A model generated the notes under the pieces. It ran no database searches. It saw only the letters and a list, made by a program, of their open reading frames with translations, and had not been told where the DNA came from. From CATOSD01 sp965203135 (GTDB taxonomy: Bacteria > Chloroflexota > Dehalococcoidia > Lucifugimonadales > CATOSD01), in assembly GCA_965203135.1 (NCBI GenBank), contig CBDBBO010000002.1:186001-250000 (forward strand): DNA of 64,000 bases. The letters run 5' to 3'. Position 1 is the stretch's first letter. The number at the start of each line of letters is the position of its first letter. A program made the position numbers and the translations under genes. Shown here one piece after another: positions 15,461 through 24,229 of this stretch.

Positions 15461-17017
15461 ATGCACATGCTAGGAATGAAAGCGCCAAGGGCGTTGGCTT
15501 TAGTGGTCGCCATGCTCGCCGTCCTGGCGATTGCGATAGCGGCCGTGGCGTGCGGCTCCCAGGAGCCGGCAGAAATCGATGAGGCGCAGCTAAGCAGGAT
15601 AGTCAGCCAGGCTGTCGCCGAATCACAACCGGCCCCTCAGCCGCAAGTGTCTTCTGAAGACATCCAGGCAATGATAGGGCAGGCAATGGCCGGAATGGCG
15701 GAAACCCAGGTCTCCGCGGCCGAGATTCAGGCCATGGTGGAGCAGGCCGTTTCCGGCGCCGCCCAGGAGGGCGCATCCCCCGAAGAGATCCAGAAGATGG
15801 TCGAGAGCGCGGTCATGGCCGCCACGGCGGACGCCGTGACCACCGCTGACGTTCAGTCTGCGATCTCCAAGGCCGTCATGGAGGCGCAGGCAAGCGCTGT
15901 TACGGCCAAGGACGTCCAGGACGCCGTCATGGAGGCGCAAGCGGGCGCAGTGAGCGCCGAAGACGTCCAGAAGGCGGTCGATTCCGCCGTCATGCAGGCC
16001 CGGCAGGACCAACTCGACGCGGAGACTGTTCAGGCCATCGTCGCCAAAGCGCTGGAAGAGCGCGCCATGATGGAAATGCCTCCCCGGCCGACCATCATCT
16101 TCGGCGACCTGAACTGGGCCAGTGCCCTGTTGCAGAATCGCATCGCCCAGTATCTCATAGAGAAGGGCTACGGCTACCCGACCGACGTGAAGTTCGGCGC
16201 GACGCTGCCGCTTTTCCAGGGCCTTAAGCGTGGCGACACCCACGTAACGATGGAAATCTGGCTGCCCAACCAGGACGAGGCCTGGAACGAGGCCCGTTCC
16301 GAAGGCGCGGTCCTCTCCGTCGGCAAGAGCCTGGGTTCGGACTGGCAGTCCGCGTTCGTCATCCCCAAGTATCTCCAAGAGCAGTATCCGGAGCTGGACA
16401 GTGTAGACGACCTCAAGGATGACCAGTACAAGGCGCTGTTCGCCACGGCGGAAACGGGCGGAAAGGCCCGTCTGGTGTCCTGCATAATCGGTTGGGCTTG
16501 CGAGACTGTCAACGCCGCGCAGATAACCGGTTATGGCCTTGACGACCATGTTCACATCGTCAATCCCGGTGATGGAGCGGCGCTGAACGCCGACCTCTAT
16601 GGCGCATACGAGAGGCAGGAGCCCTGGCTCGGCTATCAGTGGGGCACCAACGACCCCGCTCTCAAGCTGGACCTGGTTCGCCTGGAGGAGCCGGCCTACT
16701 CCGACGAGTGCTGGTTCACCACAAAGGCCTGCGCCTATGAGGACGCCACCATCCTGATAGCCGTCAATCCCGATTTGCCGGCCAACGCTCCCGAGGTCAT
16801 CAACATGCTTCGCGAGTGGGACTTCAACATCGACATCTACAAGGCAGCCGTCCGGTGGCAGGACGCCAACCCCGATGCCGATACCAACGCAACCGCCCTT
16901 TGGTGGCTCAGCAACAACTCCGACATCTGGGGAGGCTGGGTCACTCCCGAAGCGGCTGCCGCGGTCAACGCCGCGCTCGCGGCGAACGAGATTCCCGGCG
17001 GCTGGCCTGCCGAATAG
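15461..17017 (+). CDS. proX: Glycine betaine-binding lipoprotein ProX/OpuAC with repeat stalk
   Basis: The 518-residue product begins with a lipoprotein signal whose lipobox ends AIAAVACGS. Residues about 40-205 are seven or eight imperfect repeats of roughly 20 residues (pattern S/T-A-E-D-I/V-Q-x-A/M-V-x-x-A-V-x-x-A), probably helical and forming a stalk. The rest is the OpuAC substrate-binding domain (IIFGDLNWASALLQNRIAQY, then THVTMEIWLPNQDEAWNEA, with aromatic residues able to cage a quaternary amine). The ATG at 15461 has AGGAAG five bases upstream and is preferred over 15425. It captures betaine outside the membrane for ProVW. The long repetitive linker is unusual for this family. Confidence 0.9.
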   Translation: MHMLGMKAPRALALVVAMLAVLAIAIAAVACGSQEPAEIDEAQLSRIVSQAVAESQPAPQPQVSSEDIQAMIGQAMAGMAETQVSAAEIQAMVEQAVSGAAQEGASPEEIQKMVESAVMAATADAVTTADVQSAISKAVMEAQASAVTAKDVQDAVMEAQAGAVSAEDVQKAVDSAVMQARQDQLDAETVQAIVAKALEERAMMEMPPRPTIIFGDLNWASALLQNRIAQYLIEKGYGYPTDVKFGATLPLFQGLKRGDTHVTMEIWLPNQDEAWNEARSEGAVLSVGKSLGSDWQSAFVIPKYLQEQYPELDSVDDLKDDQYKALFATAETGGKARLVSCIIGWACETVNAAQITGYGLDDHVHIVNPGDGAALNADLYGAYERQEPWLGYQWGTNDPALKLDLVRLEEPAYSDECWFTTKACAYEDATILIAVNPDLPANAPEVINMLREWDFNIDIYKAAVRWQDANPDADTNATALWWLSNNSDIWGGWVTPEAAAAVNAALAANEIPGGWPAE

Positions 17018-17065
17018 CCGATAAGCACGCGGCGTGAGCCGCGAAAGTGGCCGAACAGGCCAATC

Positions 17066-17095
17066 GGGGCGGTCTCCCGCAGGGGGGGCCGCCCC
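17066..17095 (+). terminator. GC-rich hairpin after proX
   Basis: GGGGCGG (17066-17072) pairs with CCGCCCC (17089-17095) across a 16-base loop, 48 bases after the proX stop. No clear U tract follows, so termination strength is uncertain. Confidence 0.4.
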
Positions 17096-17114
17096 TCTAC
17101 CTTGGGATTACGAC

Positions 17115-17426
17115 ATGGCGACGTTGAAGCAAACGGAAATGAAGAAGACCTTTGATCATCTGGCAAAGGTTTGGAAGCAGGAGACCGGCCAGCACTCCTC
17201 GGTCTCCAGGATAGCTATGCACCCGGCGTACCAGCGCATCATAGCAATGGGCCAAGACGCAGTGCCGCTCATCCTGGAAGACCTCCGGAAAGGGCCGCAT
17301 CATTGGTTCTGGGCGCTTTCGGCGATAACCAACGAGTCACCGATACCCTCCGAATCCAGAGGCGACCTGAAGGCCATGTCTGACGCATGGATAGCGTGGG
17401 GGCGAAAGAAAGGTCACATCGATTGA
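17115..17426 (+). CDS. Small hypothetical protein, first of a two-gene module
   Basis: This 103-residue protein starts at the ATG of MATLKQTEMKKTFDHL. It has an amphipathic helical N-terminus, then SRIAMHPAYQRIIAMGQDAV, PLILEDLRKGPHHWFWALSA and ends WIAWGRKKGHID. To my recollection, this HPAYQ/HWFWAL pattern recurs in many bacteria immediately before a gene like the next one. The two frames overlap by 40 bases, so they are translated together. Function unknown; the pairing and the accessory context resemble small operon-encoded toxin or immunity modules, but nothing in the sequence proves that. Confidence 0.7.
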   Translation: MATLKQTEMKKTFDHLAKVWKQETGQHSSVSRIAMHPAYQRIIAMGQDAVPLILEDLRKGPHHWFWALSAITNESPIPSESRGDLKAMSDAWIAWGRKKGHID

Positions 17427-17866
17427 CGGTCGGTTCGGACGACGCCGGAAGGTTCTGGTGGTTGCCCAACCTGACCGACTACAGGGTTACCAGCCCTCCC
17501 TCCGAAGAGTACAACTGCTTCGCGTGGGCATACGGTGACACTTCCCTCTGGTTCGACCCAAGAGTTGATCTCGGTTACCACTGGCCCCTGGACTCAAAGC
17601 TTGGGCTTACCATTGAGGCTGTCTTGGAGCTTTTCCGCACGATAGGTTATGAGGAGTGCACCGACGGGTCCTTGGAGTCCGGGTTCGAAAAGGTTGCCAT
17701 CTATATCGTTGACGATGGGCCTGCACATGTGGCGAGGCAACTCCACAATGGGCGATGGTCAAGCAAACTTGGCAGGCTTGAAGACATCGAACACGCCACG
17801 ACTGAAGAACTGAATTGCCCTGATTATGGTGCTGCAACTGCATTTATGAAACGGCCGTCAACTTAG
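17387..17866 (+). CDS. DUF7689-like hypothetical protein, second of the pair
   Basis: The 159-residue product has conserved-looking blocks EEYNCFAWAYGDTSLWFDP, GYHWPLDS, KVAIYIVDDGPAHVARQLHN, GRWSSKLGRLEDIEHAT and a YGAATAFMKRP end. The Cys in NCFAWA followed much later by the His in PAHVARQ is the order seen in papain/NlpC-type Cys-His folds, so a cysteine hydrolase fold is possible but unproven. The start is uncertain: ATG at 17387 or a later TTG near 17423, just at the stop of the previous gene. It is somewhat AT-richer than its neighbours. Confidence 0.7.
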   Translation: MDSVGAKERSHRLTVGSDDAGRFWWLPNLTDYRVTSPPSEEYNCFAWAYGDTSLWFDPRVDLGYHWPLDSKLGLTIEAVLELFRTIGYEECTDGSLESGFEKVAIYIVDDGPAHVARQLHNGRWSSKLGRLEDIEHATTEELNCPDYGAATAFMKRPST

Positions 17867-17957
17867 TCAAGTTTCTTGACACACCTCCCGCGCCCGTTCA
17901 TAGTTGGGCGCGGACGGCGCAACGCGCCGGCCCCACTACCAAGTCAGGAGGAGAACG

Positions 17958-18278
17958 ATGTTCTACGAGCTCAGGCAGTATCGGACCAAGCCCGGCCAGC
18001 GCCAGAACTGGGTGGACTTCATGGAAGAGGTGATCATCCCGTTCCAGGTCTCCAAGGGCATGGTCATAGCCGGCAGCTTTGTGGGCGAGGAGGAGGACGA
18101 CCTCTACATCTGGATGCGGCGGTTCGACGACGAGGCGCAGCGAGAGGCGCTGTACGAGGCGGTCTACGGCAGCGACGAGTGGACCAACGACATCGCCCCG
18201 AAGGTCGGCGAGTTGCTGGATCGCGACAAGATCGTCGTTACGCGCATAGAGCCGACGCCCAAGTCCGTCATCAGTTAG
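17958..18278 (+). CDS. NIPSNAP family protein
   Basis: The 106-residue protein has the ferredoxin-like (dimeric alpha-beta barrel) NIPSNAP pattern: MFYELRQYRTKPGQRQNWVD at the start, then GMVIAGSFVGEEEDDLYIWM, RRFDDEAQREALYEAVYGSD. The role of these single-domain proteins is not established; they may bind small molecules or help in catabolism. The ATG at 17958 has AGGAGGAG upstream. It precedes an amidohydrolase on the same strand by 46 bases and may share its transcript. Confidence 0.85.
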   Translation: MFYELRQYRTKPGQRQNWVDFMEEVIIPFQVSKGMVIAGSFVGEEEDDLYIWMRRFDDEAQREALYEAVYGSDEWTNDIAPKVGELLDRDKIVVTRIEPTPKSVIS

Positions 18279-18324
18279 GCGGCGCAAAGAGTACCTTCCC
18301 CCGACAGCCCAACGGCGCAGCCAC

Positions 18325-19857
18325 GTGGTCCACGTAGCCCGCGACACGACAGCGCGGCCCGATCTCGTGCTGCGAAACGCCAACGTGATCACGCTCGACG
18401 ACCGGTTGCCTCGCGCCTCGGCGGTGGTGGTGCGCGACGGGGCGATAGCATGGGTCGGGCGCGAGGACGACCTCGCCGGCCTCGGCTGGCTTCCCAAGCA
18501 CGTCGTGGACTGCGAGGGCCGCACCCTGGTCCCCGGGTTCATCGACGCGCACGTGCACCTGCTGGCCTACGCGGCCGGCCTGCGTGACGTCGATTGCGGG
18601 CCCGACGCCGTTCGGTCCATCGCCGGCATCCGCCGCGCCATCTCCGACCGCGCGCGCGCCACGCCGGACGGCTCCTGGATCGTGGGCCGCGGCTACGACG
18701 ACTCGGCCCTGCTGGAGCGTCGCCATCCCACGCGCGACGACCTGGACGCCGCGACCTCCCGTCCCGTCAGGCTGGTCCACCGCACCGGCCACGCCTGCGT
18801 GCTCAACAGCGCGGCGCTCGCCCTCGTCGGCATTGACGCGCACACCCCCGACCCGGTGGAGGGCGTGATCGCACGCGACGATTCGGGCGAGCCTACGGGT
18901 CTGCTTCTGGAGATGGACGCCTACCTGGACGGCCGCATTCCCCGGCGCCCGCGCGGCGAGTTCGAGGCCGGCGTCACGCAAGCGGGCGAGCGCCTGGCCT
19001 CGCTGGGCGTAACCTCGGTGGTGGACGCTACGCCAACCAACTCGGTCGAGCGGTGGGAGACGTTCAAGACGCTGAGGGCCGGCGGCGTGCCGCTTCCCAG
19101 GATCACGATGATGGCGGGCTACGACCACCTGGACGGCTTTGTCGCTGAGGGAATGGGCTACGGCCACGGCGACGACACCCTGCGCCTCGGCCACGTGAAG
19201 ATAATGCTGACGGCGACGACGGGGGCGCTTCATCCGCAGCCGGAGGAGCTGACAGCCATGGTAGCGCGGGCGCACGCGGCGGGGTTCCCGGTAGCTGTGC
19301 ACGCCGTGGAGGCCGAGGCCGTGGAGGCGGCGGCGCGGGCCATCGCCGAGGCGCGCCGGAAGCGGACACTCCCGTTCGCGGACCGCATCGAGCACTGCTC
19401 CGAGTGCCCGCCGGACGTGCTGCGGTGGGTGAGGCGCGCGGGCGTGGCCGTCTGCACGCAGCCGGCGTTCCTGCACCACCGGGGCGACAAGTACCTGTCA
19501 GAGGTCCCGGAGGATGCGCAGCCGTGGCTCTACGCGATGCGCTCGCTGCTGGACGCGGGCGTGCCCGTGTCGGCCGGATCCGACGCGCCGGTCGTAGAGC
19601 CTGCCCCGATGGTGGGCGTCGGATCCGCGGTCACACGCAGCTCGCGGGGCGGTCGGCGGGTCGCGCCGGGGCAGGCGGTGACGCCGATGGAGGCGCTGCG
19701 GGCGCACACGCTGGGCGCGGCACGGGCGTCGGGCTTGGGCGACGTGGCGGGATCGATCGAGGTGGGCAAGCTGGCAGACTTCGCGCTGCTGGACGCGGAC
19801 CCGACCGCGGTTGCGGCGGCGGAGATAGCGGGAATCAGGGCGCGGGTGGTGCGGTAG
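18325..19857 (+). CDS. YtcJ-like amidohydrolase (amidohydrolase_3)
   Basis: This 510-residue enzyme has the N-terminal small beta domain (DLVLRNANVITLDD), metal ligands in GFIDAHVHLLAYA, further His in LVHRTGHACVLNSAALALVG and FPVAVHAVEAEAV, and the late catalytic Asp in SAGSDAPVVEPAPM. The pattern is that of the YtcJ/exoenzyme-regulatory amidohydrolase group acting on N-formyl or N-acyl compounds; substrate unknown. The start is a GTG at 18325 with a poor ribosome site, so it could begin slightly elsewhere. The gene is convergent with the polyprenyl synthase gene. Confidence 0.88.
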   Translation: MVHVARDTTARPDLVLRNANVITLDDRLPRASAVVVRDGAIAWVGREDDLAGLGWLPKHVVDCEGRTLVPGFIDAHVHLLAYAAGLRDVDCGPDAVRSIAGIRRAISDRARATPDGSWIVGRGYDDSALLERRHPTRDDLDAATSRPVRLVHRTGHACVLNSAALALVGIDAHTPDPVEGVIARDDSGEPTGLLLEMDAYLDGRIPRRPRGEFEAGVTQAGERLASLGVTSVVDATPTNSVERWETFKTLRAGGVPLPRITMMAGYDHLDGFVAEGMGYGHGDDTLRLGHVKIMLTATTGALHPQPEELTAMVARAHAAGFPVAVHAVEAEAVEAAARAIAEARRKRTLPFADRIEHCSECPPDVLRWVRRAGVAVCTQPAFLHHRGDKYLSEVPEDAQPWLYAMRSLLDAGVPVSAGSDAPVVEPAPMVGVGSAVTRSSRGGRRVAPGQAVTPMEALRAHTLGAARASGLGDVAGSIEVGKLADFALLDADPTAVAAAEIAGIRARVVR

Positions 19858-19870
19858 GCGGGACTACGCG

Positions 19871-20839
19871 CTAGGCACGCATGGCCTTCACGTAGTCGAC
19901 GAGCTCTCCGAGCGAGGCGCGGGCCGGGGTGTCGGGGAGGGCGTGGAGCTGTCGGCGGGCGGCCTGGCAGTAGTCGGAGGCGACGGCGTAGGACTCCTCG
20001 ATGGCGGTGGAACCTACGATGTACTCCACGGCGAGCCTCACGCTTCGCTCGTCGCCGGGGCCGTCGAACAGCGCGCGCACCGGGTTGTCGCCGGGTTGGT
20101 TGCGTAGGGCCACCATCACCGGAAGCGTGACGGTGCCGTGGGAGAGGTCGTTGCCCACCGGCTTGCCCACGTCCTCCTCCGACGCCTCGAAGTCCAGGAT
20201 GTCGTCCATTATCTGGAAGGCCATGCCCAGGTTGTAGCCGTAGTCCTTCAGGGCCGATACCTGGTCGTCCGGCGCGCCGCTCAGAATGGCCCCAGACTGG
20301 CAGGCGGTGGTGAACAGCGACGCCGTCTTGTTGTAGATGCGCTCCAGGTACTGCTCCATCGTCTGATCGCCGTTGTAGGCCTCCGACATCTCCTGTAGCT
20401 CGCCGGTGGAAAGCTCCATGATCGTCTCGGAGAATCGGCGTATGACCCGGATGTCGCCCGTGTCGCAGACGTAGGTGGCGGACTTGGCGAAGATGTAGTC
20501 TCCGGCGAGAACGGCGGCGTTGCGGCCCCACAGGCTGTTGAGCGTGGCCCTGCCGCGCCGCACGCTGGAGCTGTCCACGGTGTCGTCGTGGACGAGAGTG
20601 GCGATGTGCAGCGCCTCGACCGCGGTCGCCATGATCTCGGTCACGCGGTGGTCGTGGTCGTGGAACGAGGATGACAGCAGCGTGAGCGCGGGGCGCATCC
20701 GCTTGCCGACGGTGTCGAAGACGTGGGAGAGCAGCTTTGCGAGGAAATCGGAGCGTATCTCCGGCATCGTCCTGAGGCTTTGCTCCACGCGGGCCAGCCG
20801 CTCTTCGATGGGCGCGTAGATGGTGGTCGCTACTTGCAA
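19871..20839 (-). CDS. Polyprenyl diphosphate synthase (long-chain, all-trans)
   Basis: The 322-residue enzyme has both Asp-rich metal motifs, LVHDDTVDSS (first DDxxD) and QIMDDILDFEAS (second), plus GKRMRPAL near the N-terminus for IPP binding. It makes a C30-C45 type chain used for a quinone side chain or lipid carrier; the product length cannot be read with certainty. It lies 21 bases downstream of metG on the minus strand and is probably in the rsmI-metG transcript. Confidence 0.92.
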   Translation of the reverse strand: MQVATTIYAPIEERLARVEQSLRTMPEIRSDFLAKLLSHVFDTVGKRMRPALTLLSSSFHDHDHRVTEIMATAVEALHIATLVHDDTVDSSSVRRGRATLNSLWGRNAAVLAGDYIFAKSATYVCDTGDIRVIRRFSETIMELSTGELQEMSEAYNGDQTMEQYLERIYNKTASLFTTACQSGAILSGAPDDQVSALKDYGYNLGMAFQIMDDILDFEASEEDVGKPVGNDLSHGTVTLPVMVALRNQPGDNPVRALFDGPGDERSVRLAVEYIVGSTAIEESYAVASDYCQAARRQLHALPDTPARASLGELVDYVKAMRA

Positions 20840-20860
20840 AATCAGCTATCCGGCGGCGGC

Positions 20861-22528
20861 TTACGCGCCAAGCCGCTGCGTCTCGGACTCCGCCAGCGCC
20901 TCGTCGAGCTTGGCGAACAGCGGCTCCGGCCGGCCGATTCGCCTTCCGGGAACCGTCGCCGACGGGTCCCACGACCAGCCGGCGTGCGTTACGCTTCCCT
21001 CGAAACCGAGCATGGTGTGGACGCGCTCCGAGCTGAAAGGGATGAAGGGGTATAGCAGCGTCTTCAGGCAGTCGATGACGGCGAGGCCGGTCCAGAGCGC
21101 CGCGCCGGCCTTCGCCTTGTCCTCGCGCACGGCGCGCCAGGGGGCGGCCTGCTCGAGATAGCGGTTGGCCGCCTGGGCCAGGCCCATGGCGGTGTTGAGC
21201 GCCAGCCTGAGCCTCACGGCCTCCAGGCTGGCGGTCGCCTGCGCGAAGCGTTCGCGCGCCTCGTCCAGCAGGGCGGCGCTCGCCTCGTTGGATTCGTCCG
21301 GCTCGGGCACCACGCCGTCGAAGTTGCGGTTCACCATGGTCAGCACGCGGTGGACCAGGTTGCCGTAGGTTGCCACCAGCTCGTCGTTGTTGCGCCTGAC
21401 GTACTCGCGCCACGAGAAATCGGAGTCGCTCGTCTCCGGCATTCCCGCCGCTATCACGTAGCGCAGCGCGTCGGGGTCGTAGCGGTCCAGGTACTCCGGC
21501 AGCCAGATGGCCCAGTTGCGGCTAGTGGAGAGCTTGAAACCCTCCAGGTTCATGTACTCGTTCGCGGGCACGTCGTAGGGCAGGTTCAGGCCACCGTACC
21601 CGAGCAGCAGTGCGGGCCAGATGATGGTGTGGAAGGGTATGTTGTCCTTGCCCATGAAGTAGTACGAGCGGCTCTCGCCCTTCCAGAAGTCCTCCCAGCG
21701 GTCCGGCTCGCCGCGGTTAGTGGCCCACTCGATTGAGGCCGACAGGTAGCCGATGACCGCCTCGAACCAGACGTAGATGCGCTTGCCGTCGTAGCCCTCC
21801 AGCGGCAGCGGCACGCCCCAGTCGATGTCTCGCGTGATGGCCCGGTCGCGTAGGCCTCCCTCCAGAAACGCGATGGTGAAGTTCTTGACGTTAGACTTCC
21901 AGTGCTCCTGCTTGCGCGACCACTCCAGCAGCGTGTCCTCGAACCCGACCAGCTTCAGGAAAAAGTGCTCGGTTTCGGCAAACTCCGGGGTGCCGCCGCA
22001 GATCCGGCAGGCGATGCCCTTCAGGTCACGCGGGTCCAGGGTGCGCCCGCAGTTGTCGCACTGGTCGCCGCGCGCGCCGTCGAAATCGCAGTGTGGGCAC
22101 ACGCCCTCGACGTACCGGTCGGCCAGAAAGCGGTCGTCGGCGTCGCAGTAGGGCATCTCCATCGTGCTCTTGTAGATGTGGCCCCGCTCGTGTAGACGGG
22201 AGAAGATGTCCTGGGCGACGTTCTGGTGGTTCTCGGTGTGGGTGGTGGTGAACAGGTCGAAGGTTATGCCGAACCTCTCCCAGTTGTCGAGGAACTCGGC
22301 CTGGTACTCCTCGTAGACCTGCTCCGGTGTGACGCCGCGCTGCTCGGCGGTGAGCGTAACGGGCGTGCCGTGAGCGTCTGAACCGGACACCATGAGCACC
22401 TCGCTGCCCTTCATGCGGTGGTAGCGCGCGAAGATGTCGGCGGGCAGATAGCAGCCGGCCACCTGGCCTATGTGAATCGAGCCGTTGGCGTAGGGCCACG
22501 CGACGGCCACGAGTATGCGCTCGGTCAT
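20861..22528 (-). CDS. metG: Methionine--tRNA ligase
   Basis: This is a 555-residue class I synthetase with the HIGH motif as SIHIGQVAG, a zinc knuckle CPHC ... CDNC ... CRICG in the connective domain, a KMSKS loop of the variant form FKLSTSRNWAIW, and the C-terminal anticodon-binding helical domain. It lacks the C-terminal tRNA-binding EMAP-like domain of longer MetG proteins. It charges both initiator and elongator tRNA-Met. The rsmI gene lies 37 bases upstream and a polyprenyl synthase gene follows. Confidence 0.95.
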   Translation of the reverse strand: MTERILVAVAWPYANGSIHIGQVAGCYLPADIFARYHRMKGSEVLMVSGSDAHGTPVTLTAEQRGVTPEQVYEEYQAEFLDNWERFGITFDLFTTTHTENHQNVAQDIFSRLHERGHIYKSTMEMPYCDADDRFLADRYVEGVCPHCDFDGARGDQCDNCGRTLDPRDLKGIACRICGGTPEFAETEHFFLKLVGFEDTLLEWSRKQEHWKSNVKNFTIAFLEGGLRDRAITRDIDWGVPLPLEGYDGKRIYVWFEAVIGYLSASIEWATNRGEPDRWEDFWKGESRSYYFMGKDNIPFHTIIWPALLLGYGGLNLPYDVPANEYMNLEGFKLSTSRNWAIWLPEYLDRYDPDALRYVIAAGMPETSDSDFSWREYVRRNNDELVATYGNLVHRVLTMVNRNFDGVVPEPDESNEASAALLDEARERFAQATASLEAVRLRLALNTAMGLAQAANRYLEQAAPWRAVREDKAKAGAALWTGLAVIDCLKTLLYPFIPFSSERVHTMLGFEGSVTHAGWSWDPSATVPGRRIGRPEPLFAKLDEALAESETQRLGA

Positions 22529-22565
22529 GGGTAACCCCGCGGTTCCGGATCGATTGCTAATGTTA

Positions 22566-23414
22566 TCACAAACGCCCGGCGTCTTGGCCGTCTTGGCCGG
22601 ATTCCAGCCAGAGCCTGTAGGCCGCGCTGCGGCTGATGCCGCACTCGGACGCGGCGCGCGTGGTGGCGTCCCGCGCGCTTGCGCCCTCCGCCCGCAGTTG
22701 AGACAGCAGGCGGCGCGCGGCGTCTTCGCGGCCCTCCGTGTCCGCCTCGCTTTCCGGGGCGCCCTCGATGACCAGCGTGAACTCGCCGCGCGGCTCGCTG
22801 AAGCGTGCCAGCGCCTCGGAGAGCGTGCCCCTGAACGTCTCCTCGTGCAGCTTGGTCAGCTCGCGGCACACGGCGACGTTGCGGTCGCCGAGAGCGTCCA
22901 GCGCGTCCTGCAGGGCGGCGCGTAGCCGGTGCGGCGTCTCGAACGCGACCAGGGGCGCGGGATGGCGCGCCAGCGAGTCCAGCATCCGCCTGCGGTCGGC
23001 GGCGCGGCGGGGGAGAAAGCCCAGGTGGGTGAACGTCGGCGCCGCTATGCCGGACACGGCGAGCGCGGCGGTCACAGCCGACGCGCCGGGGACGACGACG
23101 ACGGACGCGCCCGCGGCAGCGGCCTCCTTTGCCAGCCGCTGGCCGGGATCGTTGACGGCGGGCATACCGGCGTCCGTTACCAGGGCCACGTCGCCATCGC
23201 GCAGCGCGTCCATCACGGCTCGCAGGCGCGCCGGGCCGCTGTGCTCGTGGTAGCTGACGAGCGGAGTGTCGATGGCGTAGCGGGCGAGCAGCCTGCGCGT
23301 GACGCGGGTGTCCTCCGCCGCGATCAGATCCACCTCGCGCAGTATCCTGAGCGCGCGCAGCGTGACGTCCTCGAGGTTGCCTATGGGTGTGCCGACGATG
23401 TACAGGGTTGGCAT
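22566..23414 (-). CDS. rsmI: 16S rRNA (cytidine1402-2'-O)-methyltransferase
   Basis: The 282-residue protein starts LYIVGTPIGNLEDVTLRALR and contains AEDTRVTRRLL, SYHEHSGPAR and GDVALVTDAGMPAVNDPG, all RsmI/tetrapyrrole-methylase signatures. The C-terminal region (about 230-270) is a short helix-turn-helix-like tail. It methylates the ribose of C1402 in the decoding centre using S-adenosylmethionine. It is the first gene of the rsmI-metG-prenyl synthase group on the minus strand. Confidence 0.93.
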   Translation of the reverse strand: MPTLYIVGTPIGNLEDVTLRALRILREVDLIAAEDTRVTRRLLARYAIDTPLVSYHEHSGPARLRAVMDALRDGDVALVTDAGMPAVNDPGQRLAKEAAAAGASVVVVPGASAVTAALAVSGIAAPTFTHLGFLPRRAADRRRMLDSLARHPAPLVAFETPHRLRAALQDALDALGDRNVAVCRELTKLHEETFRGTLSEALARFSEPRGEFTLVIEGAPESEADTEGREDAARRLLSQLRAEGASARDATTRAASECGISRSAAYRLWLESGQDGQDAGRL

Positions 23415-23740
23415 TTCACTGAGTCCGCGGCGTGCTTACTGAGACTGGAATTGTGGGCCATGCGTGGCGTCCGGGCAAGGTCGTCCGCGTCGTCCGTTCG
23501 CCATATTGCATGGCATACTCACGTTTGTCATCCCCGCGAAAGCGGGAACCCGAGGGCGCGGGGCCCTCCGTCGCGATGTCACATGGTAATCTGACACAGG
23601 CTCGCGCAGTACGTTCCCCTACGCACACCCTGACCGCACTCCCTCGCCTACATCCGGCTCAGTCGCTCCCCGTACCCCGAAAATTCCGTCACTTTCTTGC
23701 GCCACCCCGTCCCCAGCCCAGCCCCACCCAGTCCCCGCAC

Positions 23741-23773
23741 CTGCGCAATTCCTGCGCAATTTCTGCGCAGTTT
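23741..23773. repeat. Three tandem 11-bp repeats (CTGCGCAATTT-like)
   Basis: Units at 23741-23751, 23752-23762 and 23763-23773 read CTGCGCAATTC, CTGCGCAATTT and CTGCGCAGTTT. The period matches one helical turn. Confidence 0.75.
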
Positions 23774-23880
23774 CTCCCCAAAAATCCGCCCTGATCCGGC
23801 GATTTCGTCACCGGTCTTGATATAGGCGTACATCCGTGCTATTGTATCACACGCGATGGACCGACCCCGCGGCCCTTTCA

Positions 23881-23924
23881 GAGTCCCTTCCCCCTTGATG
23901 GGGGAAGGCCAGGATGGGGGTGAC
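23881..23924. repeat. Third copy of the CCTTCCCCC/GGGGGAAGG dispersed repeat
   Basis: Near-identical to the pair at 11971-12058, with a perfect 9-bp inverted core around TTGAT. Confidence 0.75.
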
Positions 23925-24229
23925 GACGCGAGCGTGACCACTGACCACCGGCCACCGGCCACTGACATCGTCCTCTTCTGCCACGCGGCGTGACGCTTAT
24001 GCCCTGAATTGACCACTCCAGCATTACAGAATCGAGCAGGGCCACCGCCATTCCCAGCTACGAGTCGCACAGAATGTCGCGGAATCTAACAGAATTCGCC
24101 CTCCCGCCTTCGCGGGAGCGCCGGATTCCTCGGCTGCGCTCGGAATGGCCGGGAGGAAGTGGCGAGTGCACGGCTGGATTGGGTATATTGGATGAATACC
24201 GATTGCAAGTGTGTAGTTGAGGAACCGGC

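Larger units (their letters stand above)
23415..24229. other. 815-base intergenic region with dispersed repeats, no gene seen
   Basis: No ORF here has convincing protein character. The stretch holds a CCCGCGAAAGCGGG hairpin near 23535, a pyrimidine-rich tract at 23680-23740, three 11-bp tandem units at 23741-23773, a copy of the CCTTCCCCC/GGGGGAAGG repeat at 23881-23924 and another inverted repeat near 24105-24145. It separates the divergent rsmI and sulfite-oxidase-like genes and so must contain their promoters; a TATATT box at 24184-24189 is a candidate -10 for the latter. Confidence 0.6.

Noticed and set aside
23648..24070. 140-residue minus-strand frame in the rsmI/sulfite-oxidase gap
   Set aside because: It runs through the dispersed repeats and tandem repeats, has no ribosome site and no protein-like pattern.
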